NCBI RefSeq assembly: GCF_052857255.1
Contig: NC_135497.1
Span: 547,999,531 to 548,063,530, forward strand
DNA from: Amblyomma americanum
Taxonomy: Eukaryota > Arthropoda > Arachnida > Ixodida > Ixodidae
DNA length: 64,000 nucleotides
Direction: 5' to 3'
Part shown: positions 1 to 10,900 of the stretch, piece by piece
How positions within the stretch are numbered: the stretch's first letter is position 1
How the letters are laid out: each line of letters begins with the position of its first letter
Program-made: the position numbers and the translations under genes
Notes under the pieces: model-generated
Told to the model about the DNA's origin: nothing
What the model saw: the letters and a program-made list of their open reading frames with translations, nothing else
Database searches by the model: none

Positions 1-657
1 GAAGAATGTGTGTCTGTGTAATAGGTCATGACTACATGACTGCTGTTCAAAAGTGCAACCACTTCAACGTGTGCATAGTGTGGAGGCCAAGATGGCCTTT
101 GCTTTTTTTTTTTGCCACATGCATAGGCTACCAGGCCCATAGAACACAACCTAAAAATATGCATTTTTTGGGCATTAGCAAGAGGGCTGCAGAGGGCGCT
201 AAAGTGGCCAAAAAAGACACTACGAAGCACTGCTGTTGAGCTGCGCTTAATTAAAAAAGCACCAACAGGTGCTGCTGGAGAGTTTCCGTGGGGAATATAA
301 GCACTAAAGCTACTTAAAAAAAAAAAGGTTTCTTAACCTTTGAATCAAATTCTTCAATTTTTGTCTGCTTGGCAAACGTTCATTTGATATATTGCAGAAC
401 ATTGAAATGAAATACGATGCTGCAATACATTGAAAAAGTACCACAGCAATATTTTTAATGATGTCGTTGTAGTGCTCTATCGTAACCAATATTTTGTAGA
501 GAACAAAAGTGTGGGTTTCTTTTCATGCTTAATATTGAAAATTTTTGAGTGGTAGTTTAAAATGAAAATATTTGTACCTTCTTTACACTCTGGCACTTGT
601 GTGCAAAAATAGTAAAGCCAAGCAAATTTGTGTAACCTGCACGTTTATGAGTTGACA
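1..657. other. No gene recognised
   Basis: AT-rich sequence with short homopolymer runs. The longest open frame (77 codons) has no recognisable motif, no splice context and no biased codon use. Nothing here can be supported as a gene. Confidence 0.5.
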
Positions 658-964
658 TACCGTATGTACTTGAATGTAACGCGAGTATTTTCCCATATTT
701 TTTCCCCTTAAAGTCTACCCTCGCATTATAATCGAATACCGCACTTCGATTGGCCTGAAGGAGTGGCACGGTGCAGCCATTTCAAGCAATCAGCTTGGTT
801 TCGGTTACCGCAATTTTGCGATCTTATGCTGGCAACATGGGTACCACGGAAGCCAAATCCTCATCCATCCAAAGTCAAAGTGTTGTTCTGTCATTTTTGT
901 GTTCGTTGCGATCTCGCGCTCAGTTCGTCATTGCATTGTGTTCTTGTGGCGTCGCTCGCGGTGT

Positions 965-1400
965 ATGGATTCAATGTGCGCGATGGCAATGCGTCGTGCT
1001 CAGTACAACGGTCGTTTTAAGAGTGATCCTGTTAGCTGAAAAGGTCAGGAATTCTGCGGCAGCTCGAAGACTTGACCTCAACGAGTCAACCATCCGCAGA
1101 TGGCGGCTGCAGCGGGAGAGGCTTTTTAATTGTGCACCCGACCACAAAGGATTTCGAGGGCCTTTCCACGGCCATCACGTCGAGCTGCAGAAAAAAGTGG
1201 CGGACTTAATTATCGAGCAGCACAACCGTTTCATTGGGGTCAGTGTCGAGCTAATCTGTTGGAAAGTTAGACATTGCTCGGGAGATGGGAAGTTCAGAGC
1301 ATCTTGTGGGTGGGCCCAAACGTTCATGAAGAGAAAGGGAATCTCTCTGCGCCAAACAACATTGATGCGGCAGAAGTTACCGGGAGACTTCGATAGCTAA
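965..1400 (+). pseudogene. Tigger-type transposase, DNA-binding domain only, frameshifted
   Basis: Encodes the N-terminal DNA-binding module of a pogo/Tigger transposase. The ATG at 965 opens a frame reading MDSMCAMAMRRAQYNGRFKS. Near 1021-1026 the homology jumps to another frame that continues with a Psq-type helix-turn-helix (SAAARRLDLNESTIRRWRLQ) and then a CENP-B-type second helix-turn-helix ending SLRQTTLMRQKLP, with a stop at 1398-1400. In Tigger proteins these two helix-turn-helix units bind the terminal repeats and a DDE domain of about 300 residues follows; here there is none. A poly(A) signal lies 47 bp after the stop. The start and frame jump are my reading of the sequence; binding function is inferred from the family. 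Because of the frameshift this is probably not functional, although the second part alone has an in-frame upstream ATG at 837. Confidence 0.7.
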
Positions 1401-1446
1401 AAGGACTCCGTTTCCAAGAACTCGGCCTCCTAACGCGGGGAAGATG

Positions 1447-1452
1447 AATAAA
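1447..1452 (+). terminator. AATAAA poly(A) signal of the Tigger-like gene
   Basis: AATAAA lies 47 bp downstream of the stop codon of the DNA-binding fragment and inside the transposon, as expected for its own 3' end. Confidence 0.45.
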
Positions 1453-1710
1453 CATGTTGGCCATGATGTCTATTAAAGGTACTTTGTTTTGCGTCCTTAA
1501 GCCTCACGTTACATTCGTGGTTTTATTTTTTCCCGCTGGGCAGCATGTAAAGTCACCCCTCATTTTACATTCGAGTAAATACGGTAACACAAATGAAATG
1601 AGAGTGATTTTGTGAACAGTAGTTTTCTTAGGCAAGTGTTCTAGCCTGTGCCTTGTTGTTTGCACAACTCTTTGTGCTTACTACAGAAAAAGACACTGTT
1701 TGCGCAGAGT

Positions 1711-1758
1711 CTCAACATTGCTGTAATCTAGCCCCTCAACATTGCTGTAATCTAGCCC
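1711..1758 (+). repeat. Two perfect tandem copies of a 24-bp unit
   Basis: The unit starting CTCAACATTGCTGTAATC occurs at 1711-1734 and immediately again at 1735-1758 without a mismatch. It looks like a simple recent tandem duplication; no function is evident. Confidence 0.9.
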
Positions 1759-3150
1759 CGCTTTTTTCAATGGTATTGACTTAGCGGTTCGAGAGTTCAC
1801 TCTTTTTGGGTTCTCTATCATCTGTGCATTATCTCATATCCCCTCTTCATGAAGTACTTTGAACTTTAATTTTCCATGAATGCCTATTTGCATTCCTCAG
1901 CTAGTTCTTGTAAATTCCAGCTGCACTGCTCAAATGATTCAGATGGCTCGCGAGGAAGCAAACATGGCTATCGTGCATCATTTGCTCAAGGTGCTGAGAC
2001 ATTGGAGTCTGTTTTCTGTGCATTGTATAAATAAGTGCTGTGGATACTCTGCTGATGAAGGGTGGTGATTCAGGCCTGTCAGTTCATCACAGAAGAGGAA
2101 ATATGCAGCATAATTTGCACTGCATCTTTCTTCTTCTGTGATACTGTACTACCAGGTGGCACTGCTCAATTCTTGCATGAAATAAGTAAGCAGTGCACAT
2201 TAATAAGCACTTGTTTAAGTCCCTGGCATTTATCATCCTAAAACAGAACTGTGGCGACGAGTGGTGCTGTAGGGGAAAGCAAATTGACTTGTGTAGGTCG
2301 CCCAGTATGTGATCGCAACCACATTTATTGAGCCCTTGCCAGCGAGTGGTGGCGGCTGCATCTGGCCGAGCTGAAAGTTGGCCGCATTCTTGGCGCGTGC
2401 TATTGCAACTTCGTCTCCTTTAGCACTTAGCTGGCGCTGTCCACGCGGGTTGCCACAGGGCTGTCCTCCCACACGGCCAGTCGATGTGGAAAAAAAAAAG
2501 GGAAAACGGCCGCTCACCAATTGTAGAGGTTATAAAGGGGAACAGGACCCGTACCCAATCATCTTCCAGAACCAGATCAGGTTTACTTTAATGCGCTCTT
2601 GAATCCTGAAGCTGTGAACTCCATGCCATGCAGCTTGTGCCCCTTGATCCTCTTCTTCATCCGCCGATGCAGAGTTGATGGCGAAGGGTGGCACTGCTGC
2701 AGTATTTTATTTATTTCAGATACTCTGAGGGCCAGAGGCATTATAATGAAGAGTGGTGATAAAAAAGGTGCAGTCCAGCAAAATTAATTGGTTGGCATTG
2801 GTTTGTATTATGGAATTCCGACATTGTGATTAAGGTCTAACTAACCTTGAGCAAATGTATTGGTGAGCTGAGATCAGTTCATCACGAAGGGAGGGATGAT
2901 GAAATATCTTGTGCAAAATGGAAGTCTAAGGGCTTCATGGCGAGGTGCTAAAGATGGCAGGTTAAGGTTTAATTTCACTGCAGAAATGCTGGCAGTTCGG
3001 TTGTAAACGAGATGTGCAGAATTGTTGTGTGTCATTTCTAATGAATGCATTAGGTTTTGCTGAAAGGTATCTAAAACTGCTGCACCATGTTCAAGCAGAC
3101 TAGTGATTCATATAAAAGCAATAATAGGGAAGAAGCTGCCTGAGCAGAAT
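1759..3150. other. No gene recognised
   Basis: Mixed-composition DNA without a supportable coding region. A minus-strand frame at 2233-2520 is open for 95 codons but has no motif. I see no repeat family I can name. Confidence 0.45.
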
Positions 3151-3155
3151 TACAT

Positions 3156-3412
3156 TTGATGGCCCAGTGGGTTGGACGCCCGTCTCGGCTGCGGGAGGTG
3201 GTTGGTTCGAAACCCACCGCCGGACACCCACTGGTAAAAATGGGTACAAGCGGCCCCCGGCCTGGCGCCCGGCTTTCTTTAGGGGTGTCGGCTTGGGAGA
3301 AGCTCCGTAAACCCCGCTGCGCCCCTCGCGGCCTAAGCCCCAGTTTCGAACGACCTCGCAGCCTGCTAAAGGTGGTTGGTACCCCTTTGGCCAACGTGGT
3401 TCAAACGCGAGC
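3156..3412 (+). repeat. tRNA-derived SINE, family B, copy 1
   Basis: The head resembles a tRNA: an A-box-like TGGCCCAGTGGGTTGGACG and a B-box GGTTCGAAACCC at 3204-3215, the internal promoter elements of RNA polymerase III. The body (GGTACAAGCGGCCCCCGGCC, then CTTGGGAGAAGCTCCGTAA and a CCCCTCGCGG segment) is repeated almost base for base, inverted, at 4968-5236. A tRNA-like head joined to a conserved unrelated body present in several copies defines a tRNA-derived SINE. The 3' boundary is approximate, and no clear target duplication was found. Confidence 0.75.
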
Positions 3413-3719
3413 ATAGCCTCAATGCGCTGTCCCTGGGCGCGCGCACGCCCCAGCGCAACGGCCTCTCCTCCTCCGTGAGGACAAAGCAGACCTTCCGCAG
3501 AGAAGGCAACTCCCTCAGCGCCAAGGTGTCTCCGCGACGACACGAGACGCATACACCGTCGCCCGCAGTTCTCTCGACAGAACTCTCGTCGAACCTTGAT
3601 CCGCTGGCACACAGCAGCAGCAGCAGCAGTCATAACAAAAAAGGGCCACAAATGGGCTTCTACTGCACGAGGCGGATTTAACATTGTTGACGGCGGAACT
3701 TATCGCTGATCCATCAGAG

Positions 3720-3896
3720 CAACTGTGGTCAAGACCCTTTTCCCAAGCATTTCACCCAGAAGAGCCGAGCACCAGGCCGGGGGAAATCTTGTACCCATTA
3801 AAAACCGGTGGGTACCCGGCGGCACTGGGGATCAAACCCAGCACCTCCCGAATGCGAGGCGGATGCTCTACCACAAGGCCACGCTTCGGTAAGAAG
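3720..3896 (-). repeat. tRNA-derived SINE, diverged relative of family B
   Basis: Read on the minus strand it has a tRNA-like head (GGCCTTGTGGTAGAGCATCC and B-box GGGTTTGATCCCC at 3827-3839), then a body containing GGGTACAAG, CCCCCGGCCTGGTGCTCGGC and CTTGGGAAAAG. The body matches the neighbouring family B copies with many differences, while the head is clearly different. It is either an older subfamily or a SINE that exchanged its head. Confidence 0.65.
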
Positions 3897-4967
3897 TTTT
3901 CGGTCTGCCACAAGATTCCCCCCAGCCATACACGGAGTAGGCCAGGGCCAGACCACTTCCCAAGAAGCAAGTCCCATAAGTTGGAGCAAAGCTCGACAAC
4001 TGGTGGACCGCCACACCAGAGACTGCTCTTGTACCAATTTAGGTTTGGTCATCCTCGGGCCCGAAAGCCCTCCCATCGAGCGTGGCGGGCTGGTCCACTA
4101 CTGCCATCTCATTGGTCGTGTCTGGGTCCAACCCAGGAGCTTCGGATAGGCGGGGTCGCTACTCCCCGTGGTGCGCTTCCGTGCTGCACACCCCTGCCAG
4201 ACGCCGAAGCGCCCTCGACTTCGGGTAATCTCTTCGTGCCGCACTCCAAGCGAGAGCCCGATTCTACCAACTTTTATTAAGCGTCTTGGCTTTGACGCCG
4301 GCCCTGGTGTACTAAGTCAGGACCTACCGCCTACGTACCGGGAAGTGCGAGTGTGGGCTTCATCCCACACCCCTATGGTCTCACAGCAGTACTACTCAGA
4401 GGCTCTCAAGAGACGCAAGCGCCAGTCCTGCTTTCGCTTCGCTCTCGGTCCCTTCGCCTACTGAGACGCCCGCAGGCCTCAGCGTTTCCCAGAGATGGCC
4501 CTGGTTGCCCGGAGGGGGACCGAGGACAGACCCAAGCAGCGCTCCCGAGTGATGGTAGGGCTCGGGTTACACAGGGACGCCCCTACCCCTGATGACTTTA
4601 GTCAGCGGGGATTTCCCTGCAGCGTATTCGCTTGAGACTTAGCCACAGCAGCCTATCCCTAAGCTGCCGTGGCGTATGAACTCTCTCGCTTTCGGTGAGA
4701 GGGAGAAGGTCACCACAGCCCTTCCCAGGTTCACCAATGACAGTCGCCCCCAATAGACTGGGTTACAGGAGCACGCAACTGCTCCCGGCGTTACGCCTAG
4801 GGCCTTCATCGCCGAGGCCCACCGCCCGCTGGGTTACAGGAGGACGCTACCCCTCCCACGGTTACCCGGCCTGGGAGCATCTCACGTACTCCACAGCCCC
4901 GGTCGCAGACTTAGACTACGTCCAGGGAGCCAAACCCTCCGGTTTGGCCACCGGTTCGGCCACTGCT
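3897..4967. other. GC-rich segment of unknown origin with a degenerate repeated motif
   Basis: GC-rich, unlike the AT-rich surroundings. A GGGTTACA motif followed by a pyrimidine-rich stretch recurs at about 4564, 4760 and 4831, each with ACGC close by, suggesting a decayed tandem unit of roughly 70 bp. Open frames run through it in several phases, as expected for GC-rich noncoding DNA; none shows a domain I know. It is bounded on both sides by tRNA-derived SINEs on the minus strand. Confidence 0.4.
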
Positions 4968-5236
4968 GCTGCAGGTGATGAAGTTTCGAGCCACTTTGGC
5001 CGTGACACCACCTTTAGCAGGTTCCGAGGTTGTCTGACACTGGGGCTTCGCCCGCGAGGGGCGCAGTGGGGATTACGAAGCTTCTCTCAAGCGAACACCC
5101 CTAATGAAAGCCGGGCGCCAGGCCGGGGGCCGCTTGTACCCATTTTTACCGGTGGGTGTCCGGCGGTGGGTTTCGAACCAACCACCTCCAGCAGCCGAGA
5201 CGGACGCCCAACCAACTAGGCCACGGCTGCGGTAAA
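4968..5236 (-). repeat. tRNA-derived SINE, family B, copy 2
   Basis: The reverse complement matches the copy at 3156-3412 over nearly its whole length, including an A-box-like TGGCCTAGTTGGTTGGGCG, B-box GGTTCGAAACCC, the GGTACAAGCGGCCCCCGGCC body and the CCCCTCGCGG segment. It carries about 20 extra bases of 3' tail (GTGTCACGGCCAAAGTGGCT) that are more degraded in copy 1. Its opposite orientation creates an inverted pair about 1.6 kb apart. Confidence 0.75.
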
Positions 5237-6146
5237 ATTAGCATTATTAATTGCATAAGTGTATGCAGATGAAGTGAGCTTGTTAGTGTAATGTGGGTGC
5301 CAAGATATTTGTAGGGAGAAATAAGATCAAGAGAAACATTATTAAGGCAGCAGAAAGGTAGCTGGTTACAAGTTCTGGACACATGCAAAAATTTACATTT
5401 GTTGATGTTTTATTCCATTGACCATAATTGGCACCAAGTGGAATTACATTAAGGTCAATCTGAAGAGTAGAAATATCAGTCTCACATATTATTTTCCTGA
5501 AGATTATGCAGCCATCTGCAAATAAGCGAATGTCAAGGGAAACTCAGCTGGGTAAATCATTAATGTAAATTAAGAAAAGGAGAGGACCAACACGTATCCT
5601 TGAGGTACACCCGACTGCATTCAACTTGGGGGTGACTGTGAGTCATTACCTGAAAGAAAGCACTCGAGCCAAGCCAGCAGTTTGGGATCAGTGTTAAATC
5701 AATTTTATTTAAACGTTAATACATTATGGCATACTTTATCAAATGCTTTGTAAAAATATAAAAATACTGTCTGCAATTGAAGTGCAGTCAAGGATGACAT
5801 TTAGCTTAAGCGTAAATGATACTATAGTTATTTTTCACATTAATATGTCCTCAGAATCTGATGGGGAAAAAATGAATTACTTGCGAGAAAGCTAGCAGGA
5901 TTTAAGGCGAGTTTGGGCTCTAGAATTCTACACTGGAATGCTAGTGAGGGAGTAGGACGATAGTTGTATGGAGAATGCTTGTCACCTGATTTATGGAATG
6001 GGATTGTCTTCCGACCGGACCTTCCATTCAGCGTGCAGAGAAACTCTGTTGAGCAACTGTTGGAAAATCATTTTGAGAAAAATGGAAGGATAACAGCTCG
6101 TGTTTTTCAGAAATTTTTTTCAGAGCTGCATGCAATGTCATTGTAA
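5237..6146 (-). mobile_element. CR1-like non-LTR retrotransposon relic (reverse transcriptase)
   Basis: Reading the minus strand gives scattered RT signatures with frameshifts between them: an NYRP block near 5950-6000 following IPFHKSGDKHSP, a SGVPQGYVL block near 5590-5620 (the VPQG motif of RT domain 3), an FDKA-type block near 5735, and SPYKYLGTHITL at about 5290, the conserved segment downstream of the catalytic domain in CR1-type elements. The copy is broken by many stops and is old. It abuts the SINE at its 3' side. Confidence 0.65.
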
Positions 6147-6572
6147 ATGTGCTTTTAGAGTTTAACAGCTGGCTTAAAAACATTGCTTCATTTGTTCTGA
6201 TGGCCTAGTGCAAGTAATCAAAGTCTGCTAAGCTAGTTCCTCTGGAATCTTCACACCAGCTTTTTGGTGATGTTTCACTCGGGAGATGAGGAAATTTGAT
6301 TTGTTCAGTGCCAAGCAGCACTGTGTTGAAGCTGTTCGGAGCCTCTTGTAAGGTCAACTGGCAGGAGACTGTTATGCCATGGCATTCTGCTAACTGCCAC
6401 AGTTTTGGCAAAGGATGCAGATGTCACACAAAGAAAGCATTTTCATTTTAGTAGGGGTTTGTGAATATTGCCGCATGCCCATGGAACAGCAGACGACGAG
6501 GACAAAGTGGGCCTGTGGGCGAGTCAGCCATCTTGTGCATTCTTCTCCGCTGTGCTTTTCATCTTGTGCCAG
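6147..6572. other. Spacer before the gypsy element, no gene recognised
   Basis: No coding motif. The last four bases (CCAG, 6569-6572) are the target-site duplication of the adjoining LTR element. Confidence 0.5.
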
Positions 6573-7262
6573 TGTGATGAACCAGTTTCTTAAAATGGCC
6601 CTGGGCCTGGGCATGAGGAGATTGATGCACCGACTCCAAAATGATTTTGAAGTGATTTAATTAAAGCATCTGGCTCGATGCCGCTTACGGGACAGAAGCT
6701 GGGCTCGTCGTCGCCGGGGCTGAGTCAGCGTGGTGTGGCACGGGCTCGATGAATGGCTGGTTGTCTGCAGCGGCCGGGCTGGGAGTTCCTCGTGGCTGTG
6801 CTGCCCTCGTTCTCGGCTGGTCGTTGGATGAGCTGCCAGGCGTGGAGGCGCGTTGGCGAAGGTCGAACGTTAGCGACGGCTAGACCCCGGGCTCAGGTCA
6901 ATGCGCAGCCCCAGTCTTCTGCCTCGCTCCGTCTCCGGCCCTCTCGTCCACTCGCCCCGATCGCTCTCCCCCTTCCTCCCGTCGGCTTCCGCTTTTAAAG
7001 CCTTTGCTTCTTTCTCCAGCCGTGGCCGCGCCTTTGTCCACTCCCCCGTGGCTCTCGAGGGGTGCACAATGACGGGGACACTCAAGCGTCGTTCGACAGG
7101 GCCGTCGACGGTTACCATATATGGTCATGTTTCTCCGCCACAACCAAGTATGGTCATGTCTCTCCGCTGCGACCCGACGCCAGGACGGCGCGGCCAACCG
7201 TCTCCAGGAAAAGTCACTGACCGGCTCGCCGTGGCACCGGTGCATGTGCACGAATCGTCACA
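6573..7262 (-). repeat. 3' LTR of gypsy element 1
   Basis: 690 bp, with plus-strand termini TGTGATGAACC...CGTCACA, so it begins TG and ends CA. Same length as the partner LTR, with two differences noticed (A versus G in the GACGGGG(A/G)CACT segment, C versus T in AATG(C/T)GCAGCC). Confidence 0.95.
7115..7124 (+). promoter_or_regulatory. CArG-box-like palindrome in the LTR
   Basis: CCATATATGG fits CC(A/T)6GG, the binding consensus of SRF/MADS proteins, and is present at the same place in the other LTR (12800-12809). It also begins a 19-bp imperfect direct repeat, TATGGTCATGTTTCTCCGC at 7120-7138 and a one-mismatch copy at 7149-7167. A role in element transcription is inference. Confidence 0.35.
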
Positions 7263-7276
7263 TCCGCTCCTTCTTA
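7263..7276 (-). promoter_or_regulatory. Polypurine tract of gypsy element 1
   Basis: Immediately inside the 3' LTR, the minus strand reads AAGAAGGAGCGGA just before the LTR, a purine-rich stretch in the position where plus-strand DNA priming occurs in LTR retrotransposons. Confidence 0.5.
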
Positions 7277-7559
7277 AAAGGAATGTTCATTGAACATTAG
7301 CAATTCGTCATACACACACACACGCGCACACACACACGCCGCGCTGTTCGGGCCAGTATCCCGCACAAGTCGCTCCTTTCTTCCCCACGAGCACCGAGCC
7401 AGAGCGGAGTTTCAGAACAATTCTTCACCGTAGATACCACTCGAGTGCACAATATAAGACCATAATTAACAGTATGTACAACATCTCAAACAAGAGAACG
7501 AACAAAAAATGAAACTAAACGAAGCGCACTTGTAATGTACAAAACAAGGAAATGTAGTC

Positions 7560-7994
7560 TTAGCGAGGTACCTCCCTGTCCACTACTCGGTTACGGAGGT
7601 AGTACCTAGCGTCTGGAATACGTCTGCCAGATTGGAATGCCTCCTCCTCGAGAAGGGCGCCTCCGAGCTGCGACTGCATGAAGTGTTCCAGTTCATCACA
7701 TGGACTGAAATTTTTGTGCCGGCCGCTCTGACCGCTTTTCTGCAATGCAGGGTTATTTACAATGGCGGGCTCCGTGCGAAGGTTATCCTCCCCCTCCTGT
7801 TCCCTTGAGGCAGCCGTTTCAGAAAGAGGCGAGCATGTTGGTGCTTGCTTTAACCGGTTAGCATGGACCACAGCGGTTGAGGCCCCTGCGATCTCCCGAA
7901 TCCGAAAATTAACCGGCGATAGCTGCTCTACTATGCGGTAAGGTCCTTTCCATTTGGGCGTTAACTTACGGGCAAGCCCTGCCTTGACCTGCAC
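7560..7994 (-). pseudogene. Integrase C-terminal GPY/F module of gypsy element 1, out of frame
   Basis: The start of this frame reads KLTPKWKGPYRIVEQLSP, the GPY/F motif at the C-terminus of many Ty3/gypsy integrases, which helps bind DNA and choose target sites. A tail without recognisable motif follows, up to the stop at 7560. It lies one frame away from the upstream pol frame that stops at 7961. In related integrases about 50 residues separate the conserved DDYR segment from this motif; here only a few remain, so a deletion of roughly 150 bp that also shifted the frame is the simplest explanation (inference). The piece has no credible start of its own and is a detached fragment. Confidence 0.75.
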
Positions 7995-10900
7995 ACACTC
8001 AAGGTATACGCTCGATAATCATCTAGTGACCCGTATGGCACCCGTCTCTGTCCATCAACCACCGCATTCGGTGTGTCTGGGTCGCGACCATACAAGAGGT
8101 AGACAGGGGAGTCACCGGAGCTCTCGTGCACCGCCGTGTTGTAAGAAAAAACAGCAAACGGTATCCAGAGGTCCCAATCCTGTTGGTCTCGCGAAACATA
8201 ATGGGATAACAGTTTGCTTGCTGTTTGATTAAGCCTCTCCACAGCACCGTTACAAGCCGGGTGGTAAGGGGTGGTCTGTCTTTTGTCAATTCCCAGAAGG
8301 TTATACACATCTTTCATCAACCTCGACACAAAGTTTGACCCTTGATCCGTTAACAACTGCCGCGGAACGCCGTGCCGCAGAACCACTGTTTCTACAAAGG
8401 CACGTGCCACAGTTTCTGCTTTTTGGTCGGGCAGTGCTGTTATCTCAGCATACTTCGTTAGGTGGTCAACGCACACCAGTACATATTTGTTTCCTGTTGT
8501 CGTAGTCGGAAGTGGGCCTAGGATATCCATGCCAACCCTCTCAAAAGGCGTCGAGACTTCCTCGAATTCCTGAAGGGGGGCCGGCCTGCGGTTTTTCGGA
8601 GTTTTTCTTTCCAGGCAAGAACGGCAGTTAGCGCAGTACTCTTTAACATCTGAACGCATGCCCTGCCAATAGTAGTAGCGCTCCAACCTCCTTTGCGTCT
8701 TCAATACTCCAAAATGGCCCGCGTATGGGGCATCGTGAAAAACCCTCAAGACGTGCGGCACCATTGACTTTGGTACCACCACTCTTTCCCACACCTGGCT
8801 AGCCTTCCTTCCTGACCGCGTAGGCCGGGTGCGCTTTCGTAGGGTTCCTTCGTTGTCAACAAAGTAACAATTGTCGGGATCCCGGGCGATCCCCCCAGAA
8901 ATGGCATGAAATGTTTTCTCTAGCCCTTTGTCCTTTCGCTGCTCGGTGCGGAGATCGTTTGTATTTATGGCCGGACAAAACTCATTCACGGTGCGTACCA
9001 GGTTAGCTCGACTTAATGCGTCCGCGTTAGTGTGCACCTTGCCTGGCTTGTGTTCTATCTCGAAATCGTATTCCTGAAGTTGCAGATTCCAGCGCGCGAG
9101 GCGCGAGCTCGGATCCTTCACGTTTAGAAGCCACTTAAGGGGTTGGCAGTCGGTCACTAGCCTGAATCTGTGGCCATAGAGGTAGCACCGAAAGTGCCGC
9201 ACGGCCCAAACCACTGCAAGACACTCCCGCTCAGTGGCACTGTACCGCTGCTCGACTGGACTGAATTGCCGGCTCGCGAACGCGATAGGGTGCTCCTTGT
9301 CGTCAAAATTCTGAGACAGCACTGCACCCGCTGCAAACTTCGAGGCGTCAGTCGCTACAATGAAAGGCTGGCTGAAGTTTGGATATCCTAGCAAGGGAGC
9401 GGTTATTAATTTTTCCTTTAGTTCTTCGAACGCCACCTCTGCCTCCTCCGACCATACGAACTCTATGTTTTTTGCTGTTAGTGCAGTCAGTGGCTTTGCG
9501 ATTCGGGCGAAATCTCGCACATGCCTTCGGTAGTATCCGACTAAGCCAAGAAACTCGCGAACGCCTCGAACTCCAGTTGGTCTAGGGAAGTCGCGGACGC
9601 TACTTAACTTTCCCGCTTCAGGTTCTACGCCGTCTGTGGAAACGATATGTCCAAGGTATTTGACCTGCTGCTGTAGAAGTTGGCACTTTGAAGGTTTCAA
9701 TTTTAAGCCAGCAGCTCGCAATCTGACCAGCACTTCCTCAATGGCCTCCAAGTGTTCGGCAAAGGTGCTGCTGTAAATTATTATATCGTCCATGTAGACA
9801 AAGCACCTCTTTCCCAGCAAACCGGCCAAGATTACGTCCGCAGTTCTCTGCCAGACTGCAGGGCTGTTAACAAGTCCCATCGGCATGCGTCTCCACTGAA
9901 AGTGGCCAGACGGGGTGTTAAATGCGGTTTTGTCGACATCGTTTGGATCCATTTCGATCTGCCAGAACCCCGATGTGAGGTCGACAACTGTAAAATACTT
10001 GGCTGACCCAAGCTGCGCGAGGGTTTCCTGCACCTGTGTCAGCGGGTAGGGATCTATCCTTGTAATGGAATTCAATCGCCGGTAGTCTATTACCAGTCGA
10101 AATGAACCATCGGGTTTCTCAACTAGAAGTGCCGGTGCCCCCCACGGCGACTTGGAATGCTCAACAATGCCTTTGTCGATTAGCTCTTGGACCTGCCTAT
10201 CCATTTCCTCTCTTTGTGAGTAGGGAATTCTATAGGCCCGTTGGTACACTGGTGGCGAGTCGCCAGTCGTAATGCGGTGTTTAATCACTCCGCACTTTCC
10301 CAGGTCTAGCTTCGATGCAGCGAACACATCCGAGTAGCGCTGTAGGAGACCCTCAACTCTTCCTCGCTCTTTGCAGTCGATGTGAGAGAGGTCAAACTGC
10401 AGGTTCCCTTCTTTTCCTTTCCTTTCATTGACGAGGCCCGTAGTGCAAATCGGGGTACCCTGCTCATCTACCTCAGCCGTGGAGAATGTAGCTATGTTTT
10501 TATTTTTCGGCAGGTGAAGCTCTTGTTGCGAGTCGTTACATAAGCGGACGGGAACCCTTTTCTTTGAGTCAACCGTGACCAAACAGCCCGCCACACTCAG
10601 TCCTATTGCGAGCCCCTCTATAGGTTCAACGACTCCTATGTGTCCCTCATCAATCTGAGCCGACATCGCTCCCACACAGATTATCTCTGACCGAGGCGGC
10701 ACCACTGTTTCTCTCGTCCTAACACTAACGCCCGCATGTGTTAGCGAGCCCTCTTTCGCGCTCTGTTCCCCATAGTCCACTCGTGCAACGTACTCGGCCT
10801 CTCGATTTGCTAATGGGACCAAAGCCCCGCGACAGGAAAGGCAGTTCTGGCTTAATATGAGATCGATGCCATGCTGCCGTAACAGGTCCTCACCTACGAG

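Larger units (their letters stand above)
660..1584 (+). mobile_element. Tigger/pogo-like DNA transposon, 925 bp, internally deleted
   Basis: Terminal inverted repeats are visible: the left end begins CCGTATGTACTTGAATGTAA and the right end read backwards begins CCGTATTTACTCGAATGTAA, differing at two positions over about 20 bp. A TA dinucleotide sits at each outer edge (658-659 and 1585-1586), the target duplication expected for Tc1/mariner/pogo elements. Inside is a plus-strand gene fragment encoding only the N-terminal DNA-binding part of a Tigger-type transposase, followed by an AATAAA signal at 1447. The DDE catalytic domain is absent, so this copy is non-autonomous. Family assignment rests on the TA duplication plus the Psq/CENP-B-like protein fragment. 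Confidence 0.8.

Noticed and set aside
6898..7293. Protein-coding genes in the gypsy 1 LTR (frames of 117-130 codons)
   Set aside because: The same frames recur in the other LTR and run on both strands; they reflect GC-rich noncoding LTR sequence.
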